From: Flavobacteriaceae bacterium MAR_2009_75
GTDB lineage: Bacteria > Bacteroidota > Bacteroidia > Flavobacteriales > Flavobacteriaceae
Length of the DNA stretch: 64,000 nucleotides
Direction of reading: 5' to 3'
Assembly: GCA_002813285.1 (NCBI GenBank)
Contig: PHTZ01000001.1
Location: forward strand, 4,029,501-4,093,500
The position numbers and the translations under genes were made by a program. A model generated the notes under the pieces. That model saw only the letters and a list, made by a program, of their open reading frames with translations, searched no databases and had not been told where the DNA came from. Below, one piece after another: positions 45,411-53,856 of this stretch (positions within the stretch are counted from its first letter, which is position 1; each line of letters starts with the position of its first letter).

Positions 45411-46505
45411 ATGAAAACAGAAAGAAGATACGATATCGATTGGCTCAGGGTCATAGCCATAGGTTTGCTGCTCATCTATCACATAGCCATAATTTTTCAA
45501 CCGTGGGCGATGTTTGTCGGTTTTATTAAAAGTGATGAATTTTTAGAGGGTTTATGGAAACCAATGACCATGCTCAACGTTTGGCGAATTCCATTGTTAT
45601 TTTATGTATCGGGCATGGGCCTTTTCTTTGCCATGCGTAAACGAAATTGGAGACAATTGCTTTTGGAGCGTACAAAGCGGATTCTCTTGCCCTTCCTATT
45701 TGGTATTGTTGCCATCACCACCTTACACATGTTTATTTTTCAGTCCTTCTATAATATGCCTATAGGGTATTTTCCCCATCAAGGTCATTTATGGTTCTTG
45801 GGGAATATATTTGTGTATGTGATTACACTTTTACCACTTTTTTACTATTTGAAGAAGGCTGGTAATGGTAAGATTAAAAGGGTTTTATTGGCCCTATTGA
45901 GCCATGCCGGTGGACCTTTGTTGATATCCCTATTTTTCGTTCTGGAAGTTTTATCGGTAAAGCCACAGCTGTTTGCATTGTACGCCCAGACTTGGCATGG
46001 CTTTTTTAATGGCTTTTTGGCCTTTCTATTCGGTTTCCTTTTTGTGTACAGTGGCAAAACATTTTGGCAGACCGTTTTAAAATGGCGCTGGTTGTATATT
46101 GGTTTGGCTGCTATTTTGTTCGGTATTCGATACTTTATTTTTGCAACGGAAGCGCCAGGTTATCTTACGGCGATCGAATCAAATTGTTGGATTTTTGGAG
46201 TTTTTGGTCTTGGGTATAAGTACTTGAACAAACCCAGTAAAACCCTGAGTTATCTGAGCCAAGCGGCGTATCCTGTTTATATTATACACATGTTTGTCTT
46301 GTACACAGGGGCCTTATTTATATTACCCTTGGAAATTTCTATCTTATTGAAGTTCATTGCGATTGTAATTTTTACGGGGGTAGGTTGCTTTCTTATTTAT
46401 GAGTTTGTTCTTAGAAGAATCGGTTTTTTAAGGCCACTATTTGGATTGAAATGGACCTACAAAAGAACTGAAAAGGTAAAAACTTTAACCTCGAACCTAA
46501 ACTGA
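45411..46505 (+). CDS. acyltransferase 3 family membrane protein (OpgC-like)
   Basis: The 364-residue protein has about ten membrane helices and begins with RRYDIDWLRVIAIGLLLIYH, the hallmark start of acyltransferase-3/OpgC-type enzymes. RLWFLGN-type catalytic surroundings appear as GHLWFLGNIFVYV. Such enzymes acylate surface sugars or glucans; the acceptor here is unknown. It lies 22 bp after the ankyrin gene. Confidence 0.82.
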   Translation: MKTERRYDIDWLRVIAIGLLLIYHIAIIFQPWAMFVGFIKSDEFLEGLWKPMTMLNVWRIPLLFYVSGMGLFFAMRKRNWRQLLLERTKRILLPFLFGIVAITTLHMFIFQSFYNMPIGYFPHQGHLWFLGNIFVYVITLLPLFYYLKKAGNGKIKRVLLALLSHAGGPLLISLFFVLEVLSVKPQLFALYAQTWHGFFNGFLAFLFGFLFVYSGKTFWQTVLKWRWLYIGLAAILFGIRYFIFATEAPGYLTAIESNCWIFGVFGLGYKYLNKPSKTLSYLSQAAYPVYIIHMFVLYTGALFILPLEISILLKFIAIVIFTGVGCFLIYEFVLRRIGFLRPLFGLKWTYKRTEKVKTLTSNLN

Positions 46506-46629
46506 GATTACAAGAAATAAAAATTCTTGACTTTGGTTAAAGCTGGGGTTAAAATGTATTGAAGAATGGCCTGAACAAGAGGAGAAACGTTGTTGAAAAG
46601 AAGTAAGTACATTTAAAATGTAATTAAAC

Positions 46630-47223
46630 ATGAAAATTCAAATTGCAATATTTTGGTTAATAATAATGCTTAGTGCTTGTAATGGCTCTGAGAAATCTGG
46701 TATCACCCAACAACCAACTTTAGTTGATTATCAAGTTGGCGAAAAATGGGTGTGGAAATATAAAGGCGTAACAACGAAAGGAGAAGTACGCTCGAACGGA
46801 AAAGATACAAGAGAAATAATCAGTGTTGATGGTGTTTTGGGCATGACAATCGGAAATAATACCATTCCCGTTACTGATATTATTAAACCAGAAGTTAGCG
46901 AAACACCCAAGTACGACTGGCCTCTGGAAGTGGGTAAAAAGTGGAAATATGAAAACAATTGGACAAGTCAAGATGGAACGACGGGAAACCAAAGTCATGA
47001 TGCTGAGATTTTATCATACCGAGAAGAAAAAGTAGAAGCCGGAACATTCATGGCCTATACGATTAAATACACTGGTAAAACCACGAATTCTAGAGGATAT
47101 AGTGCAAATGAAGAAGAGGTTTGGCTTTACGCACCTGCTATTAAAAACTTCATAAAACTCACTCAGAATCAAGGTAATTTTTTATACGTAGAGGAATTAA
47201 TTGAATATTCAAAACCTAAATAA
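46630..47223 (+). CDS. uncharacterised lipoprotein
   Basis: The 197-residue protein has lipobox LSACNG near residue 17. The mature part is beta-rich with YQVGEKWVWKYKG and a second similar piece LEVGKKWKYENNW, suggesting two related half-domains. I do not recognise a named family. It is in the same direction as its neighbours but spaced by 124 and 165 bp, so it may have its own promoter. Confidence 0.7.
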   Translation: MKIQIAIFWLIIMLSACNGSEKSGITQQPTLVDYQVGEKWVWKYKGVTTKGEVRSNGKDTREIISVDGVLGMTIGNNTIPVTDIIKPEVSETPKYDWPLEVGKKWKYENNWTSQDGTTGNQSHDAEILSYREEKVEAGTFMAYTIKYTGKTTNSRGYSANEEEVWLYAPAIKNFIKLTQNQGNFLYVEELIEYSKPK

Positions 47224-47388
47224 GGCTCTATATAAGAAGCCAACCTTAATTCCAATATGAAATGAGCCATAACAAATCTAGATACCAACCGAGATGTTGA
47301 TTTGCGAAACCGCAGGTTCACTAACACCTTTGAAAAACAATTATTAACGATGTGAATAATTACATCCGACCGATTAAAAACAATAATT

Positions 47389-48312
47389 ATGAAAGCAGTA
47401 GTGTACGAAAAATACGGTCCGCCAAACGTACTTGAGGTAAAAAAAATAGAAAAACCAATCCCGAAAGATAATGAGATGCTCGTTAAAATTCATGCAGCAA
47501 CGGTCACTTCGGGCGATGTGCGTTTGAGAGCTTCAGATTTCCCACCCTTGTTTTGGCTTCCTGCACGATTGATTTTTGGATTGTTCAGACCGAAGAAAAA
47601 AATTCTGGGCCATGAACTGGCTGGTACTATTGAAGCAACGGGAAAGAAGGTTACGAAATTTAAGGTGGGAGATCATATATTCGGTACGACCACCATGCTC
47701 AAAACTGGTTCCTATGCCGAATATATTTGCATGCCCGAAGAATGGAAAAGTGGCGTAGTAGCCCTAAAACCAGAAAACCTGAGCTTTGAGGAAGCTGCAG
47801 CGTTGCCCGTAGGAGCCATGACCGCGATGTTCCTTCTTGAGAAAGCGAACTTAAAAAAGGGTCAGCAAGTGTTGATTTATGGTGCTTCCGGTAGTGTGGG
47901 CAGTTATGCCGTTCAACTTGCAAAGGAGCAGGGCGCAGTGGTCACGGGCATTTGTAGTGGTTCAAATGTTGACATGGTAAAATCACTTGGTGCAGTAAAA
48001 GCAATCGACTATAAGAATGAGGACTATTCTAAGCAAACCGAAAAATTTGATATTGTTTTTGATGCTGTAGGCAAGACCACCAAATCAAGGTCAAAAAAAG
48101 TCTTGACCGAAGCTGGTGCTTTTGTTTCCGTCAAAATGCTGACCAAGGAAAATATTAATCATCTAAAGGAAATTAAAAACCTAGCGGAGCACGGTGAATT
48201 AAAGCCGTTTATTGACAAAACTTTTATGCTCGATGAAATGGTAGATGCCCATGAATATGTAGATTCCGGACGCAAACGAGGTAATGTGGTAATTGAAATA
48301 AATAAAAGGTAA
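47389..48312 (+). CDS. zinc-independent MDR oxidoreductase (quinone-reductase-like)
   Basis: The 307-residue protein has the GroES-like N-terminal domain (VVYEKYGPPNVLEVKKIEKP) without zinc ligands and a Rossmann domain with VLIYGASGSVGSYAVQLA. This pattern fits NAD(P)H quinone reductase/enoyl reductase-like MDR proteins. The substrate is unknown; reactive carbonyl or quinone reduction is the usual guess. Confidence 0.82.
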   Translation: MKAVVYEKYGPPNVLEVKKIEKPIPKDNEMLVKIHAATVTSGDVRLRASDFPPLFWLPARLIFGLFRPKKKILGHELAGTIEATGKKVTKFKVGDHIFGTTTMLKTGSYAEYICMPEEWKSGVVALKPENLSFEEAAALPVGAMTAMFLLEKANLKKGQQVLIYGASGSVGSYAVQLAKEQGAVVTGICSGSNVDMVKSLGAVKAIDYKNEDYSKQTEKFDIVFDAVGKTTKSRSKKVLTEAGAFVSVKMLTKENINHLKEIKNLAEHGELKPFIDKTFMLDEMVDAHEYVDSGRKRGNVVIEINKR

Positions 48313-48358
48313 GGCGGCCAAAAAACAATTTAAGCGCATACTCAGAATCCTATTTATT

Positions 48359-49351
48359 ATGGTGAGTATAGGTTCCCTGTATTTCGTACCATGGATTTTG
48401 GTAAAGGCATGGATATTACCGTTACCCGATTCGGTTCAAGAACAAGTAGATGAGGCCATTGGTTATGGATTTGATGGCATGATTGTATATATTGACGAAG
48501 GGGGCAAGCAACCGGCATTTTATACAGGCGGATGGAAAGATCGCGAAAATAAAATCTCCGCTGACCCTAAATCGCTGTTTAAGATTGCCAGTATTAGTAA
48601 GTTGTATGTTGCGGTTGCAATTACTAGACTAGCAAAGGATAATCATTTGTCATTGGAAGATACGCTTGCCGATTACTTTCCAGAACTTGTGGGAAGAATC
48701 GAAAATGCAGAAAGAATAACCCTTAGGTCAATGGTACAACATCGAAGTGGTATTCCCAATTTTACCGATAATCCAAAATATTGGGAAAACGAACAAGAGA
48801 ATGGTAAAAAAGCGCTGGAATTCGCTCTTGATCTGCCAGCTAGTTTTGAACCAGATGAAGGGTATGAATATTCAAACACGAATTATTTATTACTTCGCCA
48901 AATAATCGAAAAAGTAATGGGTTATAGTCACGAACGCTATATAAAGGAGGAAATTCTTGTTCCCCTTGGGCTAAAAAACACATTCTTTTCCCTTAAAAAA
49001 GTTAATTTAAACGATGTGATGAGCGGGTATTATGTTGGTATTGACAAAGATTTTAAGACCAATGAAAACGGAATGTTGGCCACAGCGGAAGACGTGGGTA
49101 TTTTTCTTAGGGCATTGAACGATGGTTCTGTTTTTAAAGGTGGAGAACAGGAAATCTATTCCTCTCTATATGAGTACGAGCATGGGGGCCTAGTGCCCGG
49201 TTATCAAAGTCTTGCGGAGTATCATGAAGACATTGATACCGTGGTCGTTCAATTTATAAATACGACCGATTTTGAGGGATACGAATGGAACTTATCGGAA
49301 ATTGTAATAAACCGAATCGTAAAAATATTGAGAAATAAGAAAAACGGTTAA
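48359..49351 (+). CDS. serine hydrolase, class C beta-lactamase family
   Basis: The 330-residue protein has the SxxK nucleophile in IASISKLYVA, the YSN motif in YEYSNTNYLLL and an HGG motif in YEHGGLVPGY, the full active-site set of penicillin-binding-like serine hydrolases. A hydrophobic N terminus suggests a signal anchor. The frame stays open upstream to 48302 and codes for a basic stretch (KAAKKQFKRILRILFI) that looks like a natural signal n-region, but there is no ATG, GTG or TTG there; see findings. Its substrate could be a peptide or ester in the periplasm. Confidence 0.82.
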   Translation: MVSIGSLYFVPWILVKAWILPLPDSVQEQVDEAIGYGFDGMIVYIDEGGKQPAFYTGGWKDRENKISADPKSLFKIASISKLYVAVAITRLAKDNHLSLEDTLADYFPELVGRIENAERITLRSMVQHRSGIPNFTDNPKYWENEQENGKKALEFALDLPASFEPDEGYEYSNTNYLLLRQIIEKVMGYSHERYIKEEILVPLGLKNTFFSLKKVNLNDVMSGYYVGIDKDFKTNENGMLATAEDVGIFLRALNDGSVFKGGEQEIYSSLYEYEHGGLVPGYQSLAEYHEDIDTVVVQFINTTDFEGYEWNLSEIVINRIVKILRNKKNG

Positions 49352-49355
49352 CGCT

Positions 49356-49946
49356 ATGTCTTTCTCTCCGACCAAGATACCAATCAACATGCAATTTTTA
49401 AAAAATATATTGTCTAGAACCGCAACCGTCAAATTTTTATGGTTTCTGTTTCTCTCGAGTCATATCGTTTTAGTGCTAATGATGATATTTACTTTCCCGA
49501 GAATCAACAATCAAATTGGCAACAAGGCTTTTGATCTGCAAACTTTCGGCTATTCGGTTTCGGAAGCTCGATCCATCGTGAATGCCATGAACGAACAAAT
49601 TATCAACCTTTACTTGTTTCCGCAATTATCGTTGTTTGATCTATTGTACCCCTTGTTGCTCGCTCTCTTCTTGAGTAGTTTTTTGTTTCGTTTGATCAAT
49701 TTGACCCAAACAAAAAATGGCGTGGGTTCGTTTGTATTAATCGTTCCATTCTTGGCAATGCTATTTGATTATTTAGAAAACATCTGTATTATTTTGATGA
49801 TTACAAAATCCGCTGACCTATCGGAATATTTTGTGTTGGTATCCAGCACATTTACTGTACTAAAGAGCATATTGACTACGTTCGCATGGCTATGTGTTTT
49901 ATTCTATTCTTTAAAATGGATTAGAATAAAACATTGGAAAGTTTAG
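49356..49946 (+). CDS. uncharacterised four-helix membrane protein
   Basis: The 196-residue product has about four hydrophobic helices (near 25-47, 85-107, 120-143 and 160-182). I do not recognise the family. It starts 4 bp after the serine hydrolase stop, so it is probably co-transcribed with it. The in-frame ATG at residue 12 (MQFLKN) is an alternative start. Confidence 0.65.
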   Translation: MSFSPTKIPINMQFLKNILSRTATVKFLWFLFLSSHIVLVLMMIFTFPRINNQIGNKAFDLQTFGYSVSEARSIVNAMNEQIINLYLFPQLSLFDLLYPLLLALFLSSFLFRLINLTQTKNGVGSFVLIVPFLAMLFDYLENICIILMITKSADLSEYFVLVSSTFTVLKSILTTFAWLCVLFYSLKWIRIKHWKV

Positions 49947-50015
49947 ATGCTTTTTTTAAAACTGTTGGAAGCCGAACTAAAGAGATAACAAATTTAGGTT
50001 CGATATAAATTAAGT

Positions 50016-51122
50016 ATGATGCTATCCCCAAAAACAAAACGGAACATTTCACGAATCATTCCTTTTGGAGTGATTTGGCTCGTTCTTGGGTGGGTCAATT
50101 TGTTTTCGCAAGAGTCGGTCAAACAAGATCAAAATTTAAATCTAACCGGTGCAATCAACGTGACCCTTGAAGTTTTTGTTTTTGCAAGTATTGCTGTTAC
50201 CGTGGTCGGCTTACTTGTCGGTGCCATTGAGATAGTGTGGATGGGTAAGGTTTTTAGAAAAAAAAGTTTTTTGCAAAAAATTGGTTACAAGGTGGTTTTT
50301 TACACCTTTTTCTTACTGGTTGTTATCTTCATAACCTTTCCGATTGCGGCAGTGGTCGAATTACATTCCTCTCCTTTTGATCCTATTGTTTGGGAACGGT
50401 TTTCGAACTTTCTGACTAGTATTGAATTTGCGAGTACCTTGGTTTCCATTTCATTCAGTCTTTTTGTAAGTCTTTTTTATTCTGAAATCAGCGAAAATAT
50501 AGGCCATGGGGTATTGATGAATTTCTTTACGGGAAAATATCATAAACCCACCGAAGAGAAACGGATCTTTCTGTTTTCTGATATGAAGTCCTCCACGACA
50601 ATTGCCGAACAATTGGGCCACATTAAATATTTTGAACTGCTTAGGGAATATTATTCAGATTTCTCTGATGCTATTATTAGACATTCGGGCGAAGTCTATC
50701 AATATATAGGTGATGAAATCGTCATCTCTTGGAAATACGAAGACGGCATCAAAAACAATAATTGTATCAACTGTTTTTTTGCCATGAGAAAAGACCTTAG
50801 AAAAAGAGCAGATCGATATATTTCCAGTTTTGGTGTAGTGCCCACTTTTAAAGCGGGACTTCACGTAGGCAAGGTGACCACTGGCGAAATAGGGGCGCTC
50901 AAAAAAGAGATCGTTTTTACCGGAGATGTACTCAATACGACCGCCCGAATTCAATCACTTTGTAACCAATACGATGTAGAGGTTATAGCTTCCGAAAATT
51001 TGATAAAATCACTTCAATTTGATAATGAATTTCAAATTGAATCCTTGGAAACCGTTTTATTAAAGGGAAAGGAAGAAAAAATGGAATTGTTCACCATTAT
51101 ATCGCCACCTCCTCACGAGTAA
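50016..51122 (+). CDS. membrane-bound class III adenylate/guanylate cyclase
   Basis: The 368-residue protein has four N-terminal membrane helices (about 10-165) and a class III catalytic domain (about 180-365). The metal Asp residues are in IFLFSDMKSST and YQYIGDEIVISW, and the transition-state Asn and Arg in FTGDVLNTTARI. It should make cyclic AMP or another cyclic nucleotide from inside the membrane. The substrate choice cannot be settled by eye. The gene is the last of the rightward group and converges on umuC. Confidence 0.85.
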   Translation: MMLSPKTKRNISRIIPFGVIWLVLGWVNLFSQESVKQDQNLNLTGAINVTLEVFVFASIAVTVVGLLVGAIEIVWMGKVFRKKSFLQKIGYKVVFYTFFLLVVIFITFPIAAVVELHSSPFDPIVWERFSNFLTSIEFASTLVSISFSLFVSLFYSEISENIGHGVLMNFFTGKYHKPTEEKRIFLFSDMKSSTTIAEQLGHIKYFELLREYYSDFSDAIIRHSGEVYQYIGDEIVISWKYEDGIKNNNCINCFFAMRKDLRKRADRYISSFGVVPTFKAGLHVGKVTTGEIGALKKEIVFTGDVLNTTARIQSLCNQYDVEVIASENLIKSLQFDNEFQIESLETVLLKGKEEKMELFTIISPPPHE

Positions 51123-51472
51123 TTAAAATAAACCATGATAGCGTTGCGAAGAACAAGATTTGTAATAGACTAAATACGGAATGCTCTTTCAGGTTGAAAT
51201 GCATTCGAAATGGCAATCATATAATAATCATGGTACAAATGAAAAACACCCCATGACGTACATGGGTACTACGCAATGAAACAGGCATGTAGTATTAAAA
51301 ATTACGCCCATAACGACGGGAAAACAAAACTCAACTAAAAATAGATGCTATTCCAATTCTTTTTTTCAATTTTCTGGGCTTAGAATTAAAGTAGGATAAA
51401 ATTTTATGAAGAGCAGATAAAATCACTGGTAAAACTTCCGACCTTTACAACAGTGAATTTTTGATGTTTAGT
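51123..51472. other. 350-bp convergent intergenic region
   Basis: No gene is supported here. A 17-bp inverted repeat CCCATG-ACGTA-CATGGG lies at 51250-51266 without a following T tract, so it is not a good intrinsic terminator and may be a protein site. Confidence 0.4.
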
Positions 51473-52747
51473 TTATTTAGTGCCGCCTATGATCAACAGT
51501 TCATCCCATTGCGTGGTAAATCTAGGACTGCGGTGCTCTTTGATCAGGGCCCATTCTTTATGACGGTTGCCAACTGTAGCAAGTTTGATTTTATTTTTTC
51601 CGAATTTACCGTTTAGATTATCCAATAGAAAGGTGATGGTGTCAGACTCGATTTTGTGTTGGGTATCGAACAAATTTGTTTGAATATCTGTACGATTTAC
51701 TAATTGCAGTAAATTTACACCCACTTTTTTATATCGATAGCCTGGCTTGTAAATCTGTTTTAACCCCCTAAGAGCTTCCTTTGTCAATTTAATGGTACTG
51801 TCTGTAGGTGTGTCTAACGTTATTGTAATATTGTTTCTATACTGCTTATCGATTTCACTATGTTGATTGGTCTGCAAAGAAATGTCGATTTGAGATGCTG
51901 CACTATGTTGTTGTCTTAAAAGGTCTGCAACTTCTGCTACATAGTAACTACAAGCTTCCTCAATAAGACTATAAGATGTCAATTTGAATCCGAACGATTT
52001 TGCTGTTCCAATGCCCTTTTTCGCTTTTGGCTTTTCTACTATTTCTAAGCAAGGTATATTGTTCAGTTCTCTCCAAAGCCGTTCACCTATTACCGTCATT
52101 TCTTTTCTAACCCAAGCTACTGGCATATTGGCAAAATCTAAGGCCGTACTTATTTTTTTATCCTCGAGTCTGAGCGCATGTTTTCTGCCAATGCCCCAAA
52201 TATCTTTGACCTTAAGATTTTGCAATAATTGTTTTCGTTTTACTTCTGAATCCACGACATACACATTATCATTCTCAGCTATTTTTTTTGCATACTTATT
52301 GGCTAATTTAGATAGTGATTTTGTTTTGGCAATGCCCACTCCGACAGGTATTCCGGTGTTTTTATATATGGTGTTCTTAATGTTATGGGCCAAACCGGTA
52401 TAGCACTCATTTTGATGAATACTCAAATCAACAAAACTTTCATCTATGCTGTATTCTTCGACACGAGGTGAGAAGGTTTTTAAGGTATCCATAACCCTTC
52501 GAGACATATCATTATACAGCGTATAATTTGAAGAAAAATACGTGACATTACTTTTATCTAACAATTTCTGTATTTTAAAAACCGGCTGAAACATCGGAAT
52601 TTCCGTTAGAGCCTTTGCTTCTTTATTCGCAGCAATGATGCACCCATCGTTGTTGCTTAAAACAACTACTGGCATTTTCTTAAGGTCAGGTCTAAAAACC
52701 TGTTCGCAAGAGGCATAGAAGCTATTACAATCTACTAAAGCAATCAT
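51473..52747 (-). CDS. umuC: Y-family DNA polymerase V catalytic subunit UmuC
   Basis: The 424-residue protein has the Y-family active site: [15 protein letters not shown] with the first Asp, [15 protein letters not shown], and [11 protein letters not shown] with the Asp-Glu pair. Finger/thumb and little-finger domains follow to the usual UmuC length. It carries out error-prone translesion synthesis. Its start overlaps the umuD stop by 4 bp (ATGA), so translation is coupled to the unusual UmuD. Confidence 0.93.
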   Translation of the reverse strand: MIALVDCNSFYASCEQVFRPDLKKMPVVVLSNNDGCIIAANKEAKALTEIPMFQPVFKIQKLLDKSNVTYFSSNYTLYNDMSRRVMDTLKTFSPRVEEYSIDESFVDLSIHQNECYTGLAHNIKNTIYKNTGIPVGVGIAKTKSLSKLANKYAKKIAENDNVYVVDSEVKRKQLLQNLKVKDIWGIGRKHALRLEDKKISTALDFANMPVAWVRKEMTVIGERLWRELNNIPCLEIVEKPKAKKGIGTAKSFGFKLTSYSLIEEACSYYVAEVADLLRQQHSAASQIDISLQTNQHSEIDKQYRNNITITLDTPTDSTIKLTKEALRGLKQIYKPGYRYKKVGVNLLQLVNRTDIQTNLFDTQHKIESDTITFLLDNLNGKFGKNKIKLATVGNRHKEWALIKEHRSPRFTTQWDELLIIGGTK

Positions 52748-53127
52748 AAAACAGATTTAATGATATAAGTGATTACTCCCCATATATTTATTTCAGATAT
52801 ATATTCTTTGCCAATTCTGATAACACTAAAATTGTCATTGATAGTGGCTACAACAAGTTGATTTGTTCTGGCGGATAACGACTTATCGACTATAAGAACA
52901 TCATTTTTTAAAATATTAAAATCTTTAAACTCGTCATCTGCTACCTTTATGAAGAAAGTTGCGGATGAATTAGTAACAAGAACCTCGTTCAAATCAATTC
53001 TTGGCTCGCTGTAATGCGTTGCAGGACTAGAAAAACCAGTTTGAGTAGGGCGTTTAACTCTGTAGTTATTTTCCGTTTTTTTTATTAAATGAACTTTTGA
53101 ATCACTCATGTATATTGCACTTATCAT
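52744..53127 (-). CDS. umuD: UmuD-like S24 protein lacking the catalytic Ser and Lys
   Basis: The 127-residue protein aligns with UmuD from [19 protein letters not shown] (30-48) through [10 protein letters not shown] (75-84) to [12 protein letters not shown] at the end. The nucleophile motif GDSM is DDEF here (64-67, Glu66 in place of Ser), and the general-base Lys of FTVKKL is Ile103 in FSVIRI. A loop of about 16 residues before the last strands is also missing. It cannot self-cleave by the known mechanism, though TG before FSSPA keeps the cleavage-site neighbourhood. An internal Met7 is an alternative start. It is probably a structural UmuC partner in fixed form. Confidence 0.82.
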   Translation of the reverse strand: MISAIYMSDSKVHLIKKTENNYRVKRPTQTGFSSPATHYSEPRIDLNEVLVTNSSATFFIKVADDEFKDFNILKNDVLIVDKSLSARTNQLVVATINDNFSVIRIGKEYISEINIWGVITYIIKSVL

Positions 53128-53138
53128 TTAAATTACTT

Positions 53139-53158
53139 CATTCAACTTTAAATGAATG
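53139..53158. promoter_or_regulatory. candidate operator upstream of umuD, CATTCA-N8-TGAATG
   Basis: A perfect 6-bp dyad with 8-bp spacer ends 12 bp upstream of the umuD start. Position and shape fit a repressor site for DNA-damage control, but it does not match a LexA box I know. Confidence 0.4.
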
Positions 53159-53794
53159 GTAATCAGAAAATGATACCATAGCGGCTTACATTTTCTTAAA
53201 GCAGATAAGGCTATGTAAGCAACGGAACCATAATCTAAAAAACAAACACAGTTACTTTTATTGGATATTTTCCAAATATCAGGATATTTACCTGATTTAG
53301 GTATCGTTTAAGAAAAAGATTATTAACAAAATTTCACTTTAAATAGTAGTTGCAGTTAGCCGTATTTAGATATGCTCAAAGTTTTCTTTAAGCATCTAAT
53401 TTGCATTGAAATTGAATAGAGCCAACAACATTCGGTATGTAGGTTTGGTTATTTCTAGAGCCATACTATTATGTAAACCAAAGATTTTAATCACTAAATC
53501 ATTGAATTTTGGAGTATAAGATGGATTGATAATACCAATTGAGAAGATACTGTTTAAGCATTGAACCTATAAATTTATATGCGGCCAGAGGCATAATAAA
53601 GGTTTGGTAGCACACTCTAAATATTAAGCGGGAGTGTGTTGTAATTTATGCTAAAATTGATTTCTACTGGTTCATTTTTTATAATTTGAGTTGTCGTTCA
53701 GAGCTTCTATATTTCTTACGAAAGCACTTTTTTTTGTTGGATCAATTCGCTTTAAATAAAAAATTGACAATAGTCGTTAACTCCAAAATCAAAA
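53159..53794. other. 636-bp region without genes between umuD and the nrd terminator
   Basis: No open frame of credible composition is present on either strand. It contains a dyad ATCAGG-N7-CCTGAT (53278-53296) and a 7-bp hairpin CACACTC/GAGTGTG (53611-53617 with 53632-53638). Neither can be tied to a gene; the umuD promoter must lie in the left part. Confidence 0.4.
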
Positions 53795-53827
53795 AAGGCT
53801 TTTGAACAATTTAAGTTCAAAAGCCTT
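53795..53827 (-). terminator. intrinsic terminator of the nrdB-nrdA operon
   Basis: A perfect 13-bp stem (53795-53807 with 53815-53827) encloses a 7-base loop. Read on the minus strand it is followed by six T residues, 30 bp past the nrdA stop. Confidence 0.9.
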
Positions 53828-53856
53828 ATCATTTTATACTTGATTACAGTGGGTGT

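Noticed and set aside
51250-51266. Inverted repeat as terminator between the cyclase and umuC
   Set aside because: The stem is only 6 bp and no T tract follows on either strand.
51473-53127. umuDC as a marker of a plasmid or integrative element
   Set aside because: No integrase, relaxase, conjugation or phage gene is present in the window and the neighbours are housekeeping genes.
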